NCBI GenBank assembly: GCA_029945665.1
Contig: JAQSCZ010000126.1
Coordinates: 1 to 63,959 of the forward strand
Direction of reading: 5' to 3'
Source: a bacterium
GTDB taxonomy: Bacteria; Bacteroidota; Bacteroidia; NS11-12g; UBA955
Length of the DNA: 63,959 nucleotides
Within the stretch, counting starts at the first letter, position 1; every line of letters begins with the position of its first letter. Below are positions 30,365 to 39,814 of the stretch, in pieces. The position numbers and the translations under genes are program-made. Below the pieces are notes generated by a model. It made no database searches, had not been told where the DNA came from, and saw nothing but the letters and a program-made list of their open reading frames with translations.

Positions 30365-30469
30365 TGTTTACTCGCTTATATGGGTGCAAATTTACATTAA
30401 ATAATTAGGCATTAAAAATGCGTGCGATTGAATTATTGAGATTCTAGTAAACATTGTACTTACTTATTA

Positions 30470-31555
30470 TTAAAAAGGTACAGAAATTGAGCTTGTTACA
30501 AAATGGTTGCTGCGTGTTTCCAACTTATCCTTTAAGAATATGGATGCTTTACTTTGAAGGGTCCTAGCTTCTATTCTAAAAAGGGCAAATTTGCTTATTT
30601 GGAAATCAATATTCATTGAATATCCAAAGGTCTGAAAAGGTTTGTGATTAATTGTTGTAATAATTACATTGTTTGGATCACTGTAATATTCTATTCGCGT
30701 TGCTATTTTTATAGTTTTGTTTAACGCGTATTGTGTTACAATTATGGGAGAAAACCAGGTATTAAGTCCAGAAATTCGCTCATTGCTATCTCTTTTTTGT
30801 TCCAATCCGTAATCTAACCCTACAATCACTTGAAATTTAGTTGTAATTTGGTATTGGGCATAGGTGTTATTGAAGAATCTTTTTTGATTTAAACTATCGG
30901 CACCGCCATTTCCCAAGTATGTACTCCAGTTGAATGTTAAATTTTTATTCGCTTTGTAATTTAATTGGGTACCAATAGCGGGTTTGCGATAGTATTTTGA
31001 AAGCATTATTTTTTGCCAACCGTTTAGAACCAAAAAACTTAAATTCAATGCGTCATTTTTACTTGTAAAATTTAATTTAAAACCAGATTCGTAATAGGGT
31101 GAATTTTCTGCTAATATACTTCTTGTCAAATTCCAACAGTCTTTGCCAATAGCACTTTCAAAACCAATGTGCGAAGGCATAACGCCAATATCTAACCATA
31201 TTTTTTGCTGTTTGGAAATTTTAAATCCAATATTGGCTTCAAAAATATTTTTTATAAAGCCCTTTTCTTGTGCCAAATTATAGGTTGAATAGGTTCCACC
31301 CATCAATGCTAAATTGCTCCTAAATCTTTTTTTTGACAGGCTAGCCTTTACATAAGCTAGATTTAAGTTAAACTCATTGTGCCTATTATAATTGTAAAAA
31401 AAAGAAGGACGTAAATGTTTTTCAGGGCGCCCAAAATCGTAACTATAATAAGATTCCATGTAGCCGGAAATTTGGATATTTTGAGCTGAATCTTCAAAAG
31501 CGGCTCTGATAGTAAAAAAGGGGAGAAGACATAAAAGAAGACTTATACTTCTCAT
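30470..31555 (-). CDS. Outer-membrane porin (BBP2/OmpL-like)
   Basis: The 361-residue protein has a signal peptide (MRSISLLLCLLPFFTIRAAF) followed by ISGYMESYYSYDFGRPE, the usual first strand of Bacteroidota beta-barrel porin-2 proteins. Many amphipathic strands follow, ending NHFVTSSISVPF with the C-terminal aromatic of outer-membrane barrels. It starts 5 bases after the kup stop codon, so it may serve as the outer-membrane entry route for potassium or another solute handled with Kup. Confidence 0.83.
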   Translation of the reverse strand: MRSISLLLCLLPFFTIRAAFEDSAQNIQISGYMESYYSYDFGRPEKHLRPSFFYNYNRHNEFNLNLAYVKASLSKKRFRSNLALMGGTYSTYNLAQEKGFIKNIFEANIGFKISKQQKIWLDIGVMPSHIGFESAIGKDCWNLTRSILAENSPYYESGFKLNFTSKNDALNLSFLVLNGWQKIMLSKYYRKPAIGTQLNYKANKNLTFNWSTYLGNGGADSLNQKRFFNNTYAQYQITTKFQVIVGLDYGLEQKRDSNERISGLNTWFSPIIVTQYALNKTIKIATRIEYYSDPNNVIITTINHKPFQTFGYSMNIDFQISKFALFRIEARTLQSKASIFLKDKLETRSNHFVTSSISVPF

Positions 31556-31560
31556 ATCAT

Positions 31561-33519
31561 TTATGACTTTCGAATTAAATCAATTTTCTCTACTTTATGG
31601 TAAACCAATGGAATTAACTCCGTAATCACATCACTCTTGTCAAGTCCAAAGGCTTTTTCGTCCGTTTGACTAAAACTCTTCAATTTGAAATAGGATTTCA
31701 ACAAAATACCTTCTCTCAATTCAAATTCATTTTCAACTGATAGGAATTTTTCAATAACTACAAATTTAAAATCGGGTTCTGCATTGTATTTGGTAGAGCC
31801 ATCAGGACGAATGTGGAGATTCAATTCTTTTTGTTCAACCAAATCGGCAACAATTTTCTTGAAGAACAATTCCGCTCTTGGTTGTACTCTAAAACCTATG
31901 TTAATATTAACTTTAATTACTTTATCATCAATTAACTCGTCGACTTCGTAATTAAGAGAATAAGGTTCATCCGTACGGTGTAGGTGCAAGAACCAATATA
32001 CATCAGCCCGTTTTGGTTTCTTAGAAAAAATTGAGTTAATAATTTTCTCCTCCACTTCATGATAATTATTTGCCTTGGTGAGATAAATCAAGTGAGTCGA
32101 AAATTTCGGTATACTTTCATCGCAACTTAACTCTTGGATTTGAGCTGTGTATTTCTCGAGTCTTGTAAACTTCGTTAGTTTATTATTAATTTTTCTGCCA
32201 AAATATACTGTGTACATAATAATAAAAAACAAGGATGAAATTATCACTGTGATATAACCACCCTCTGGAAATTTCTTAATGTTTGCTATGAAAAATGAAA
32301 CTTCTATAATAAAGAAGAAAATAAAAATGAATCCTGCCAATGCCTTGTTCCAACGCAATCTATAGCGCAAAAAGCAATACAATAGAATAGTGGTCATCAT
32401 CATGGCCATGGTAATAGCTAGGCCATAAGCAGCCTCCATTTTTGCTGAAGACTCAAAGTGCCAGATAACCAAAATACAACCAACCCACATAATTGAATTG
32501 ATGCTTGGAATATAAATCTGACCTTTTAAATTGGAAGGTTGTCTTACGGTCACTCTTGGCCAAAAGTTTAAGTTCATAGCCTCACTAATTAGAGTGAATG
32601 AACCGCTGATGAGTGCTTGAGAGGCAATGATGGCTGCCGAAGTAGCAATAATAATTCCTGGAATTAAGAACCAGTCAGGCATCATTTCAAAAAATGGTTT
32701 TCTGCCATCTAGGTGTGTTGAACCTTGATTTAACAACCATACAGCTTGACCAAGATAGTTCACAATTAAACAGGTTTTAACAAATCCCCAGGTAATGCGT
32801 ATATTCTTTTTACCGCAATGGCCTAGGTCTGAATATAAGGCCTCGGCTCCCGTAGTAGCCAAGAAAACACCACCTAATAACCAAAAACCTTGCGGGTAAT
32901 TAGCCAATAAATCAATTGCATATTTGGGATTAAGTGCTTTTAAAATACTTGGGCAAAGCACCACTTGCGAAATGCCGACAACAAATAACATGGCAAACCA
33001 AACGAGCATGGCTGGCCCAAAAATGGTGCCTATATAATGGGTTCCAAATCTTTGAAGAAAAAATAGTAATGATAAAATAACAATAACAATCGGGACGGTT
33101 GGAATATTTGGTATAATTTTATCAAGTCCTTCTATTGCAGATAATCCTTCAACAGCTGAAACAACAGAAATCGGGGGCGTGATAATACCATCTGCTAAAA
33201 GTGTAACTGCACCAATAATCGTTGGAATAATAAGTTTTTTACGGTATCTTCTCACCAAGGCATAAAGCGAGAAAATACCTCCTTCGCCTTCGTTATCTGC
33301 TTTTAAAGTAAGCCAAATATATTTTATAGTAGTTTGAAATACAAGGGTCCAAACTATACAAGAAATACTGCCTAGTACAAGCATTTCGGTTATGGGTTTA
33401 TCATCTATAATTGCATTTAAAACATACAATGGACTGGTTCCAATATCGCCGTAAATTATACCCAAAGCGATTAGTAATGTGGCGGCGGTTACCTTGCTAT
33501 TTCTGTCCTTGTGTTTCAT
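31561..33519 (-). CDS. kup: KUP/HAK/KT potassium uptake protein
   Basis: Kup imports K+ with H+ across the inner membrane. The 652 residues have the signature LGIIYGDIGTSPLYVLNAI near the N-terminus, then NEGEGGIFSLYALVRR, GVFLATTGAEALYSDLGHCG and about 12 hydrophobic helices, with a cytoplasmic C-terminal domain from about residue 450. A minus-strand -7 element TACATTTG lies at 33570-33563. It is the first gene of a two-gene operon with the porin. Confidence 0.96.
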   Translation of the reverse strand: MKHKDRNSKVTAATLLIALGIIYGDIGTSPLYVLNAIIDDKPITEMLVLGSISCIVWTLVFQTTIKYIWLTLKADNEGEGGIFSLYALVRRYRKKLIIPTIIGAVTLLADGIITPPISVVSAVEGLSAIEGLDKIIPNIPTVPIVIVILSLLFFLQRFGTHYIGTIFGPAMLVWFAMLFVVGISQVVLCPSILKALNPKYAIDLLANYPQGFWLLGGVFLATTGAEALYSDLGHCGKKNIRITWGFVKTCLIVNYLGQAVWLLNQGSTHLDGRKPFFEMMPDWFLIPGIIIATSAAIIASQALISGSFTLISEAMNLNFWPRVTVRQPSNLKGQIYIPSINSIMWVGCILVIWHFESSAKMEAAYGLAITMAMMMTTILLYCFLRYRLRWNKALAGFIFIFFFIIEVSFFIANIKKFPEGGYITVIISSLFFIIMYTVYFGRKINNKLTKFTRLEKYTAQIQELSCDESIPKFSTHLIYLTKANNYHEVEEKIINSIFSKKPKRADVYWFLHLHRTDEPYSLNYEVDELIDDKVIKVNINIGFRVQPRAELFFKKIVADLVEQKELNLHIRPDGSTKYNAEPDFKFVVIEKFLSVENEFELREGILLKSYFKLKSFSQTDEKAFGLDKSDVITELIPLVYHKVEKIDLIRKS

Positions 33520-33663
33520 TGTAACATTTTAATGCTTATTAATTCAATTTTAAAATAAAGTGCAAATGTAAATCTAGTTTGACAAAATTATTCTATATAT
33601 AAGAAATTATATTTTAGCGTGCATCCATTGTTCCTCCAAAATTTTATTTTAATTGAAATTCAC

Positions 33664-33671
33664 TACCTTTG
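33664..33671 (+). promoter_or_regulatory. -7 element of prfB
   Basis: TACCTTTG fits TAnnTTTG and ends 5 bases before the prfB ATG, so the predicted mRNA has almost no leader. Confidence 0.5.
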
Positions 33672-33676
33672 CATTT

Positions 33677-34784
33677 ATGAATAATGAGCAATTGAAGGAT
33701 ATAAGAGGCCGTGTTGAGGCTTTGGGGAGGTATCTTTGACGTCGAACAAAAATTAGCTTTAATAGCAGACGAAGAATCACAAACACTCTCTCCAGATTTT
33801 TGGAACGATTCAGCAAAGGCTGAAAAACATCTAAAAAAAATTAAAGAGAAAAAATTTTGGACAGAAGCCTATAAGTTATGTCAGGATGGATTATCTGATT
33901 TAGAAATACTCAAAGAATTTAATGAAGCTGGCGAAGCAACAGATGCAGAGGTTAACGAAGTTTATCAGAATACGACTGTAGCGCTCGAAAATCTTGAAAT
34001 GAAAAACATGTTGCGCCATGAGGAGGATAGGCTTGGTGCGATATTAACTATTAATAGTGGAGCAGGCGGCACAGAAAGTTGTGATTGGGCTTCAATGTTA
34101 GCTAGAATGTATATCATGTGGGGTGAAAAAAACGGCTAGTCTGTAACCGAAATAGACAGACAGGACGGTGATGTGGCAGGCATTAAATCAATAACCATCG
34201 AATTTGAAGGGAGTTTTCCGTATGGATATTTAAAAGGTGAAAGTGGCGTTCACCGCTTGGTGAGAATCTCACCTTTCGATAGCAATGCAAAGCGACATAC
34301 ATCATTTGCAAGTGTATATGCATACCCGATGATTGATGATGAAATTAAAATAGAGGTTAATCCAGCGGATGTTGATTTGCAAACAAGTAGAAGTGGCGGC
34401 GCAGGTGGACAGAATGTAAATAAAGTTGAAACGAAAGTGCAATTAACACACCGACCGACAGGCATTGTGGTGGTGTGTCAAAAAGCGCGTTCACAAGGCG
34501 AAAATAGAGAATTGGCCATGCAAATGTTAAAGTCTCAATTGTATGAATTGGAATTGAGAAAACAAAATGAAGCCCGCGATGCGATTGAAGCCAGTAAAAT
34601 GAAAATTGAATGGGGTTCTCAAATCCGAAACTATGTTTTCCATCCCTATAAATTAATTAAAGATGTGCGGACTGGAATCGAAACAAGCAATGTCAGCGCT
34701 GTAATGGATGGTTATTTAGATGAATTTATCAAAGGTTATTTAATGGCCTTAGGTGGTAATATTGTAGAAAAAGGTAAAGGTTAA
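33677..34784 (+). CDS. prfB: Peptide chain release factor 2, with +1 frameshift site and an in-frame amber codon
   Basis: RF2 ends translation at UAA and UGA. The zero frame runs from ATG 33677 for 20 codons to CTT TGA (TGA at 33737-33739), preceded by the Shine-Dalgarno-like GGGGAGG at 33724-33730, the classical autoregulatory +1 frameshift site. The shifted frame begins GAC at 33738 and gives 368 residues in all, with the anticodon-reading SPF at 198-200 and the catalytic GGQ at 243-245. Odd point: codon 154 is TAG (34137-34139), in frame, where E. coli RF2 has Phe (RGFKTE). The rest of the frame is intact. It is a nonsense mutation, a sequence error, or a readthrough site. Without suppression the gene would give a 153-residue product with no GGQ domain. 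Confidence 0.93.
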
Positions 34785-34827
34785 CAAGCATTGAAATTAG
34801 AATCAATAACAAAGAAAATTACTAGTT

Positions 34828-35688
34828 ATGTCGACTGATAGAATTAAAATAATTGAATGTCCCCGCGATGCAATGCAAGGCTTTCATCATATTATTCCAA
34901 CTGAAACTAAAGTAGAATACATTAATGCCTTGCTGCGTGTTGGATTCGATGTGTTGGATTGCGGTAGTTTCGTGTCACCTAAGGCTGTGCCTATGTTGGC
35001 AGATACCAAAGCGGTTTTGGATGCGATTGATTTAGACCATACAAATACAAAATTATTGGTTATAGTTGCCAATGAAAGGGGAGCCGAGGAAGCAGCCACC
35101 TTCAAGCAAATTGATTTTATAGGATATCCATTTAGCATTTCCGAACAATTTCAAAAACGCAATACCAATCATGGGATTATTGATTCGATTGAAATTCTGA
35201 AAAATATTCTCGCCATTGCAAATAAAGCACATAAAGAAGTTGTTGTTTATCTCTCTATGGGATTTGGAAACCCTTACAATGAAGAATGGTCAACTGATTT
35301 GGCCATTGATTGGTGTAAACGTTTGGCTGATTTAGGTATTAAAATTATCAGTTTGTCGGATACAATAGGTGTTGCAAAACCGACAGATATTGATGCAATT
35401 TTCAAAGCATGCCAATCCATGATACCAAACGTTGAATTAGGTGCTCATTTTCACACGCGGCCTGATAATTATTTACAAAATATTTCAGCTGCTTACAATG
35501 CAGGTTGCAGGAGATTTGATAGTGCTATGCGCGGTTTTGGAGGCTGTCCGTTCGCGTCAGATAAACTCACTGGAAATTTGCCAACAGAAGCATTACTATC
35601 TTATATTAGGCATATCAATGAACCTACCCAAGTTATTCCTGAAAAATTTGATCTAGCGTATTTATTGGCTGGAAAAATATTTATTTAG
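34828..35688 (+). CDS. mvaB: Hydroxymethylglutaryl-CoA lyase
   Basis: The enzyme cleaves HMG-CoA into acetoacetate and acetyl-CoA in leucine breakdown and ketone metabolism. The 286-residue TIM barrel carries the catalytic ECPRDAMQG (GLQ in most homologues), LGAHFHTRPDN with the metal-binding His pair, and the active-site Cys loop FGGCPFA. It follows prfB after 43 bases. Its TAG stop is just two bases before the repeat element at 35690. Confidence 0.9.
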   Translation: MSTDRIKIIECPRDAMQGFHHIIPTETKVEYINALLRVGFDVLDCGSFVSPKAVPMLADTKAVLDAIDLDHTNTKLLVIVANERGAEEAATFKQIDFIGYPFSISEQFQKRNTNHGIIDSIEILKNILAIANKAHKEVVVYLSMGFGNPYNEEWSTDLAIDWCKRLADLGIKIISLSDTIGVAKPTDIDAIFKACQSMIPNVELGAHFHTRPDNYLQNISAAYNAGCRRFDSAMRGFGGCPFASDKLTGNLPTEALLSYIRHINEPTQVIPEKFDLAYLLAGKIFI

Positions 35689-35689
35689 C

Positions 35690-36268
35690 GTGAGATCGGG
35701 TTAAGCATAACAATTAAATATGGTGTCTCAAATATTTTAATCCTTTCCATTTTCTTCCCCTTTAGCTTCGCTGCGGCTTCATGGTCCGTTAGTGCAAAAA
35801 TAAGATAAACTTAGCCGAAGGCATTCTCATTAGCTTGCGAGTAAAAAGCCACCACACAAAGAAAATTTCAATTGGTATTCTCGCGTTGTCTCGCCCTTAA
35901 TACCTGACTAAGAATGCGTTGGCTCAGCCCCTAGTTTTAGTTCCTTAATATATTTAAATCATATTCATTTTCTTCTACTTTTTTGTTTGGACAAAAAAGT
36001 AGCAAAAAAACCACCACGCATAGAAAATTTCAATTGGTCTTCACGCACAGGCCCGCCCTTCATCCCTGACCAATTAAAATTTTTACGCATGCTTGGACCC
36101 AACGCGCAGAACCTGCCTTCGATAAAAGTTGTACCATTTTAGCAGGTAGTGGTATTAGTTATTGTTTTTTTATTTACAACTTCTTTATTTCGATTACCTT
36201 TTTTTAAATTATTTACACAAGATTTAAGCAGCATTTAGTTGACTAAAGTTACTTAACCCGAACTTACG
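35690..36268. repeat. Interspersed repeat with terminal inverted repeats, copy A
   Basis: The element is bounded by gtgagatcgggttaag (35690-35705) and the inverse of gtaagttcgggttaag (36253-36268), matching at 14 of 16 positions. Inside, the core gaaaatttcaattggt occurs twice (35849-35880 and 36011-36042, with flanking ccaccac). A gaccaattaaaatttttacg segment lies at 36068-36087. The same parts occur in reverse orientation at 44782-45120. No coding frame with codon-like structure is visible. It fills the 584-bp gap between mvaB and ppk2. Confidence 0.75.
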
Positions 36269-36272
36269 TTAT

Positions 36273-37181
36273 TTATTTAGATTTTTTCAAAGTTTCCGCC
36301 TTTAATTCGGCTTTCCCTTGTTCTATAATTGCTAATTCTGCTTTGTTTAGAACAGGATAAGCTAAATTTAAATTTTGAAGGGTTTCAAGTAAAATATCTC
36401 CAACAACCACTCTGCTCACCCATTGATTATCGGCAGGAATAATATGCCATGGGGCGTGTTTAGTACTTGTAGATTGGATCATCTCTTCATAAACAGTTTG
36501 ATACGCATCCCAAAGCTTACGCTCTTTTAAATCGCCAAGATTAAATTTCCAATTTTTGGTAGGATCGTTGGTCCGTTCTAAAAATCTAATTTTTTGTTCA
36601 TCTTTGCTCATATTTAGAAATAGTTTAATGATAATTGTACCATTCTTCACTAAATGTCTCTCCATTTCATTAATTGCACGGTAGCGGTTTTTCCAAAATT
36701 TTGAATCAATATCACCAATTGCATTAATATGTGGCATTTTTTGATTTAAAATAAACTCAGGATGCACCTTTGCAACTAGCACTTCTTCGTAATACGAGCG
36801 ATTAAAAACGCCTATCATTCCTTTTGCAGGAAGGGCCTTGTAGGTACGCCATAAAAAATCATGATTGAGCTCTTCTTGGGTAGGTTGCTTGAAAGCGGTG
36901 ACATGGCAACCTTGTGGATTTATACCACTTAATACATGTTTGATACAACTGTCTTTGCCAGATGCATCAATTGCTTGTAAAACCAACAGAATAGTGTGTT
37001 TTCCTTGCGCAAAGAGTTTATCTTGAAGTTTGGCTATTTCCTCTTTGTAGCTTTCTAAACTAGCCTTAATCAATTTGTCGTTTAAATAACCAGCGTTATA
37101 AGAGGTTCTAAATTGTTTTAATTTGAAATCATGGCCATTTTTTACCACAATTTTTAGATCTTCTGTTACTTTTTTATTCAT
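36273..37181 (-). CDS. ppk2: PPK2 family polyphosphate:nucleotide phosphotransferase
   Basis: PPK2 enzymes move phosphate from polyphosphate to AMP, ADP or GDP. The 302-residue protein has the Walker A-like loop in LVLQAIDASGKDSCIKHVL and the Walker B/lid segment GVFNRSYYEEVLVAKVHPE, followed by lid Arg residues. A longer frame to 37313 overlaps the next gene and adds an unconserved hydrophobic tail, so I chose the ATG at 37181. The single-domain form fits class I or III. The exact nucleotide is uncertain. Confidence 0.92.
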   Translation of the reverse strand: MNKKVTEDLKIVVKNGHDFKLKQFRTSYNAGYLNDKLIKASLESYKEEIAKLQDKLFAQGKHTILLVLQAIDASGKDSCIKHVLSGINPQGCHVTAFKQPTQEELNHDFLWRTYKALPAKGMIGVFNRSYYEEVLVAKVHPEFILNQKMPHINAIGDIDSKFWKNRYRAINEMERHLVKNGTIIIKLFLNMSKDEQKIRFLERTNDPTKNWKFNLGDLKERKLWDAYQTVYEEMIQSTSTKHAPWHIIPADNQWVSRVVVGDILLETLQNLNLAYPVLNKAELAIIEQGKAELKAETLKKSK

Positions 37182-37191
37182 ATTGTATTTT

Positions 37192-37722
37192 TTAAAAGGA
37201 AAATCCGGCCCTAATAATATAAGGGGCGCCGTAAATGTTATTATTGGGTGGGAACTTGAGTAAATAATAGGCCGAAATATAAAATCCACCACCAGGAAAA
37301 TAGCCCCCGCCAATCAATACATAGTCATTCCAGCCTGTGTTAGCATTTTGATAGCTATAATTGAGCAATTGGTACTCCGTTTGAACAAAAAATTGTTGAC
37401 TGATTAAATACCGCACATAGGTATTTCCGCCATATACTTGATATTTAAAAGGACCAAATTTTAAAAATTGATAATTCGCACCAACACCCGCAATTAATCT
37501 ATTGGTTATTCTATAACCTACTTGAGGTTGCAAATTGATATTAATTGTAGATTGGCCATTGGTGCTTCCAAAACCGCCACCTCCGCCTATATTAAATACA
37601 AGACGCTTTCTAAATGGTACTTTTCCTGTACTATCTCTGGGCAGATCAGCTATGTTTTGGGCATCTAAAATGCGGATCAGACCAAAAAAAAGGACAAAAA
37701 ATAAAATGTTTTTTATTTTCAT
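37192..37722 (-). CDS. Putative outer-membrane protein
   Basis: The 176-residue protein has a signal peptide (MKIKNILFFVLFFGLIRILDAQ) and a barrel-like series of glycine- and tyrosine-rich strands (LVFNIGGGGGFGS, QPQVGYRITNRLIAGVGANY, FVQTEYQLLNYSY), ending with RAGFSF, a C-terminal Phe typical of outer-membrane barrels. It lies 10 bases before ppk2 in the same direction. The function is unknown. Confidence 0.75.
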   Translation of the reverse strand: MKIKNILFFVLFFGLIRILDAQNIADLPRDSTGKVPFRKRLVFNIGGGGGFGSTNGQSTININLQPQVGYRITNRLIAGVGANYQFLKFGPFKYQVYGGNTYVRYLISQQFFVQTEYQLLNYSYQNANTGWNDYVLIGGGYFPGGGFYISAYYLLKFPPNNNIYGAPYIIRAGFSF

Positions 37723-37746
37723 TGCTTTTGTGTTTCAATATTAGAT

Positions 37747-37754
37747 TAATTTTG
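37747..37754 (+). promoter_or_regulatory. -7 element of serC
   Basis: TAATTTTG fits TAnnTTTG, 24 bases before the serC ATG. A TTG lies 22 bases upstream (37722-37724), slightly far. Confidence 0.5.
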
Positions 37755-37778
37755 CATCCGAAAAAAATATAATACACA

Positions 37779-38837
37779 ATGTCAAAAATTCACAACTTTT
37801 CAGCAGGCCCATCTATTTTACCACAAGAAGTCATTGAAGCTTCGATTGAAGGAATCAGAGATTTCGCAGGTACAGGTTTATCTTTATTGGAAGTTTCACA
37901 CCGAGGTAAAGAGTTTATTGCAGTCGTTGAAGAGGCGCAAGCAACTATTAAAGAATTAATGGGCATTCCAGAAGGTTATGAAATTATATTTTTAGGTGGT
38001 GGTGCAAGTATGCAATTTTTAATGGTTGCTTATAACTTATTAGAAAAAAAAGGGGCTTATCTTAAAACAGGTGTTTGGGCCGCCAATGCTGTTAAAGAAG
38101 CCAAATATCTTGGAAACGTTGATGTTGTAGCAAGTAGCGAGGATAAAAACTATGCTTATATTCCAAAAGGGTATACCATTCCAAATGATGCCGATTATTT
38201 CCATTGCACAAGTAACAATACCATTTATGGAAGCCAAATCCAATCTTTTCCTGATAGCCCCGTAACCATGGTTTGTGATATGAGTTCAGATATTTTGAGT
38301 AGAAAAGTGGATGTCTCTAAATTTGGGTTGATTTATGCTGGTGCTCAAAAGAATATGGGCCCTGCTGGCGTTACAGTTGTAATTATTAGAAAAGATATTC
38401 TAGGAAAAGTAACCCGCCAAATTCCAAGCATGATGAATTATGCCATTCACATTGAAAAGGAAACCATGTTTAACACGCCTCCAGTTTTCCCGATTTTCTC
38501 AATGTTGCAAAACTTGAAATGGGTAAAAAAAGTTGGTGGGGTCGAAGAAATGCAAAAAAGAGCAGCCGCAAGAGCTAATTTATTGTATAGTGAAATTGAT
38601 AATAATCCTTTGTTCGTAGGAACTATTGCAAAGGAAGACCGTTCCCAAATGAACGCATGTTTCTTACTTACCGATGCTTCTTTAGAAGATAAATTTAATG
38701 CCGCATGGAAAGCTGCGGGTATTTCTGGTATCAAAGGTCACCGTTCGGCTGGCGGATACCGTGCCAGCATGTACAATGCATTACCTTTAGAGAGTGTTGA
38801 GGCATTGGTGAACGTAATGAGAACTTTTAATAATTAA
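37779..38837 (+). CDS. serC: Phosphoserine aminotransferase
   Basis: SerC transfers an amino group from glutamate to 3-phosphohydroxypyruvate, the second step of serine synthesis. The 352 residues start [16 protein letters not shown] and contain GGGASMQF and the PLP-binding Lys in [13 protein letters not shown]. The C-terminal [21 protein letters not shown] is the family hallmark. serA follows after 14 bases and DUF1015 after that, so this is a serine-synthesis operon. Confidence 0.97.
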   Translation: MSKIHNFSAGPSILPQEVIEASIEGIRDFAGTGLSLLEVSHRGKEFIAVVEEAQATIKELMGIPEGYEIIFLGGGASMQFLMVAYNLLEKKGAYLKTGVWAANAVKEAKYLGNVDVVASSEDKNYAYIPKGYTIPNDADYFHCTSNNTIYGSQIQSFPDSPVTMVCDMSSDILSRKVDVSKFGLIYAGAQKNMGPAGVTVVIIRKDILGKVTRQIPSMMNYAIHIEKETMFNTPPVFPIFSMLQNLKWVKKVGGVEEMQKRAAARANLLYSEIDNNPLFVGTIAKEDRSQMNACFLLTDASLEDKFNAAWKAAGISGIKGHRSAGGYRASMYNALPLESVEALVNVMRTFNN

Positions 38838-38851
38838 TTCGCTTTTAACAA

Positions 38852-39805
38852 ATGAAAATACTAGCAAATGATGGCATTGATGCCTCTGCAAAAATAGCCC
38901 TTGAAGCCAAAGGGTTTACCATAGATACCAATAAAATAGCGCAAGAGGATTTGGTTTCAAGGCTAAATGAATATGATGTTTTATTAGTGAGAAGTGCAAC
39001 TAAGGTAACCAAAGCATTAATAGACGCTGCACCTAACTTAAAATTAGTTGGAAGGGCAGGTGTTGGCTTAGATAATATCGATACTGTTTATGCTAAAGAA
39101 AAGGGTTTGGCAGTAGTTAATACGCCTGCAGCAAGTAGTACAAGTGTTGCAGAGTTGGTTTTTGCCCACATGTTTTCTATTTGCCGTCTATTGCAATACA
39201 CCAATAGAGAGATGCCAGTAAACGGAATCGATAAGTTTAATGACCTTAAAAAGGCGGCTTCAGCAGGTGTTGAATTAAAAGGAAAAACCTTCGGTTTAAT
39301 TGGATTTGGAAGAATAGGAAGAGAAGCAGCACGCATGGCCTTCGGTTTAGGTATGAATGTCATAGCTTTTGATCCAATGATTTCCGAAGCTGAGGTTGAA
39401 ATTACCTTTCATCCAGAAGCACATTTACCTTCAATCAAAAAAATGATTAAAACGATTTCTAAGGAAGCTGTTTTACAGCAAGCTGACTTTGTAAGTTTAC
39501 ATATTCCTGGAGGTCAAGGTTATGTCATAGCAGCTGCTGAATTGGCTATGATGAAAAAGGGTTCAGGCCTCATTAATTGTGCAAGAGGTGGCGTTGTTTC
39601 TGAAAGCGATTTGATTGATGCTTTAAAAAGCGGACATTTAGCGTATGCTGGTACTGATGTTTTTGAAAAAGAGCCACCAGTGAATGGTGCGATATTGAGT
39701 TTGGACAATGTTTCTCTATCGCCGCATATTGGTGCAAGCACCGCCGAGGCACAAAAGCGCATCGGAGACGAAATGGCTGAACAAATCATCAATTTTTTTA
39801 AATAA
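38852..39805 (+). CDS. serA: D-3-phosphoglycerate dehydrogenase, short form
   Basis: SerA oxidises 3-phosphoglycerate with NAD as the first step of serine synthesis. The 317 residues have the NAD loop GFGRIGREAA and the catalytic Arg in NCARGGVVSE, Glu in TDVFEKEPP and His in LSPHIGAST. It lacks the C-terminal ACT domain that gives serine feedback in E. coli. Position between serC and DUF1015 supports this identity over other 2-hydroxyacid dehydrogenases. Confidence 0.92.
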   Translation: MKILANDGIDASAKIALEAKGFTIDTNKIAQEDLVSRLNEYDVLLVRSATKVTKALIDAAPNLKLVGRAGVGLDNIDTVYAKEKGLAVVNTPAASSTSVAELVFAHMFSICRLLQYTNREMPVNGIDKFNDLKKAASAGVELKGKTFGLIGFGRIGREAARMAFGLGMNVIAFDPMISEAEVEITFHPEAHLPSIKKMIKTISKEAVLQQADFVSLHIPGGQGYVIAAAELAMMKKGSGLINCARGGVVSESDLIDALKSGHLAYAGTDVFEKEPPVNGAILSLDNVSLSPHIGASTAEAQKRIGDEMAEQIINFFK

Positions 39806-39814
39806 TTACCACTT

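Noticed and set aside
34137-34139. TAG reassigned to a sense codon in this organism
   Set aside because: TAG ends several genes properly here (3371 propeller, 35686 mvaB, 49317 PKD protein, 61666 immunity candidate), so general reassignment is unlikely.
37182-37313. Forty-four-residue N-terminal extension of ppk2
   Set aside because: It overlaps the upstream barrel gene and precedes the usual start at 37181; the sequence is unrelated to PPK2.
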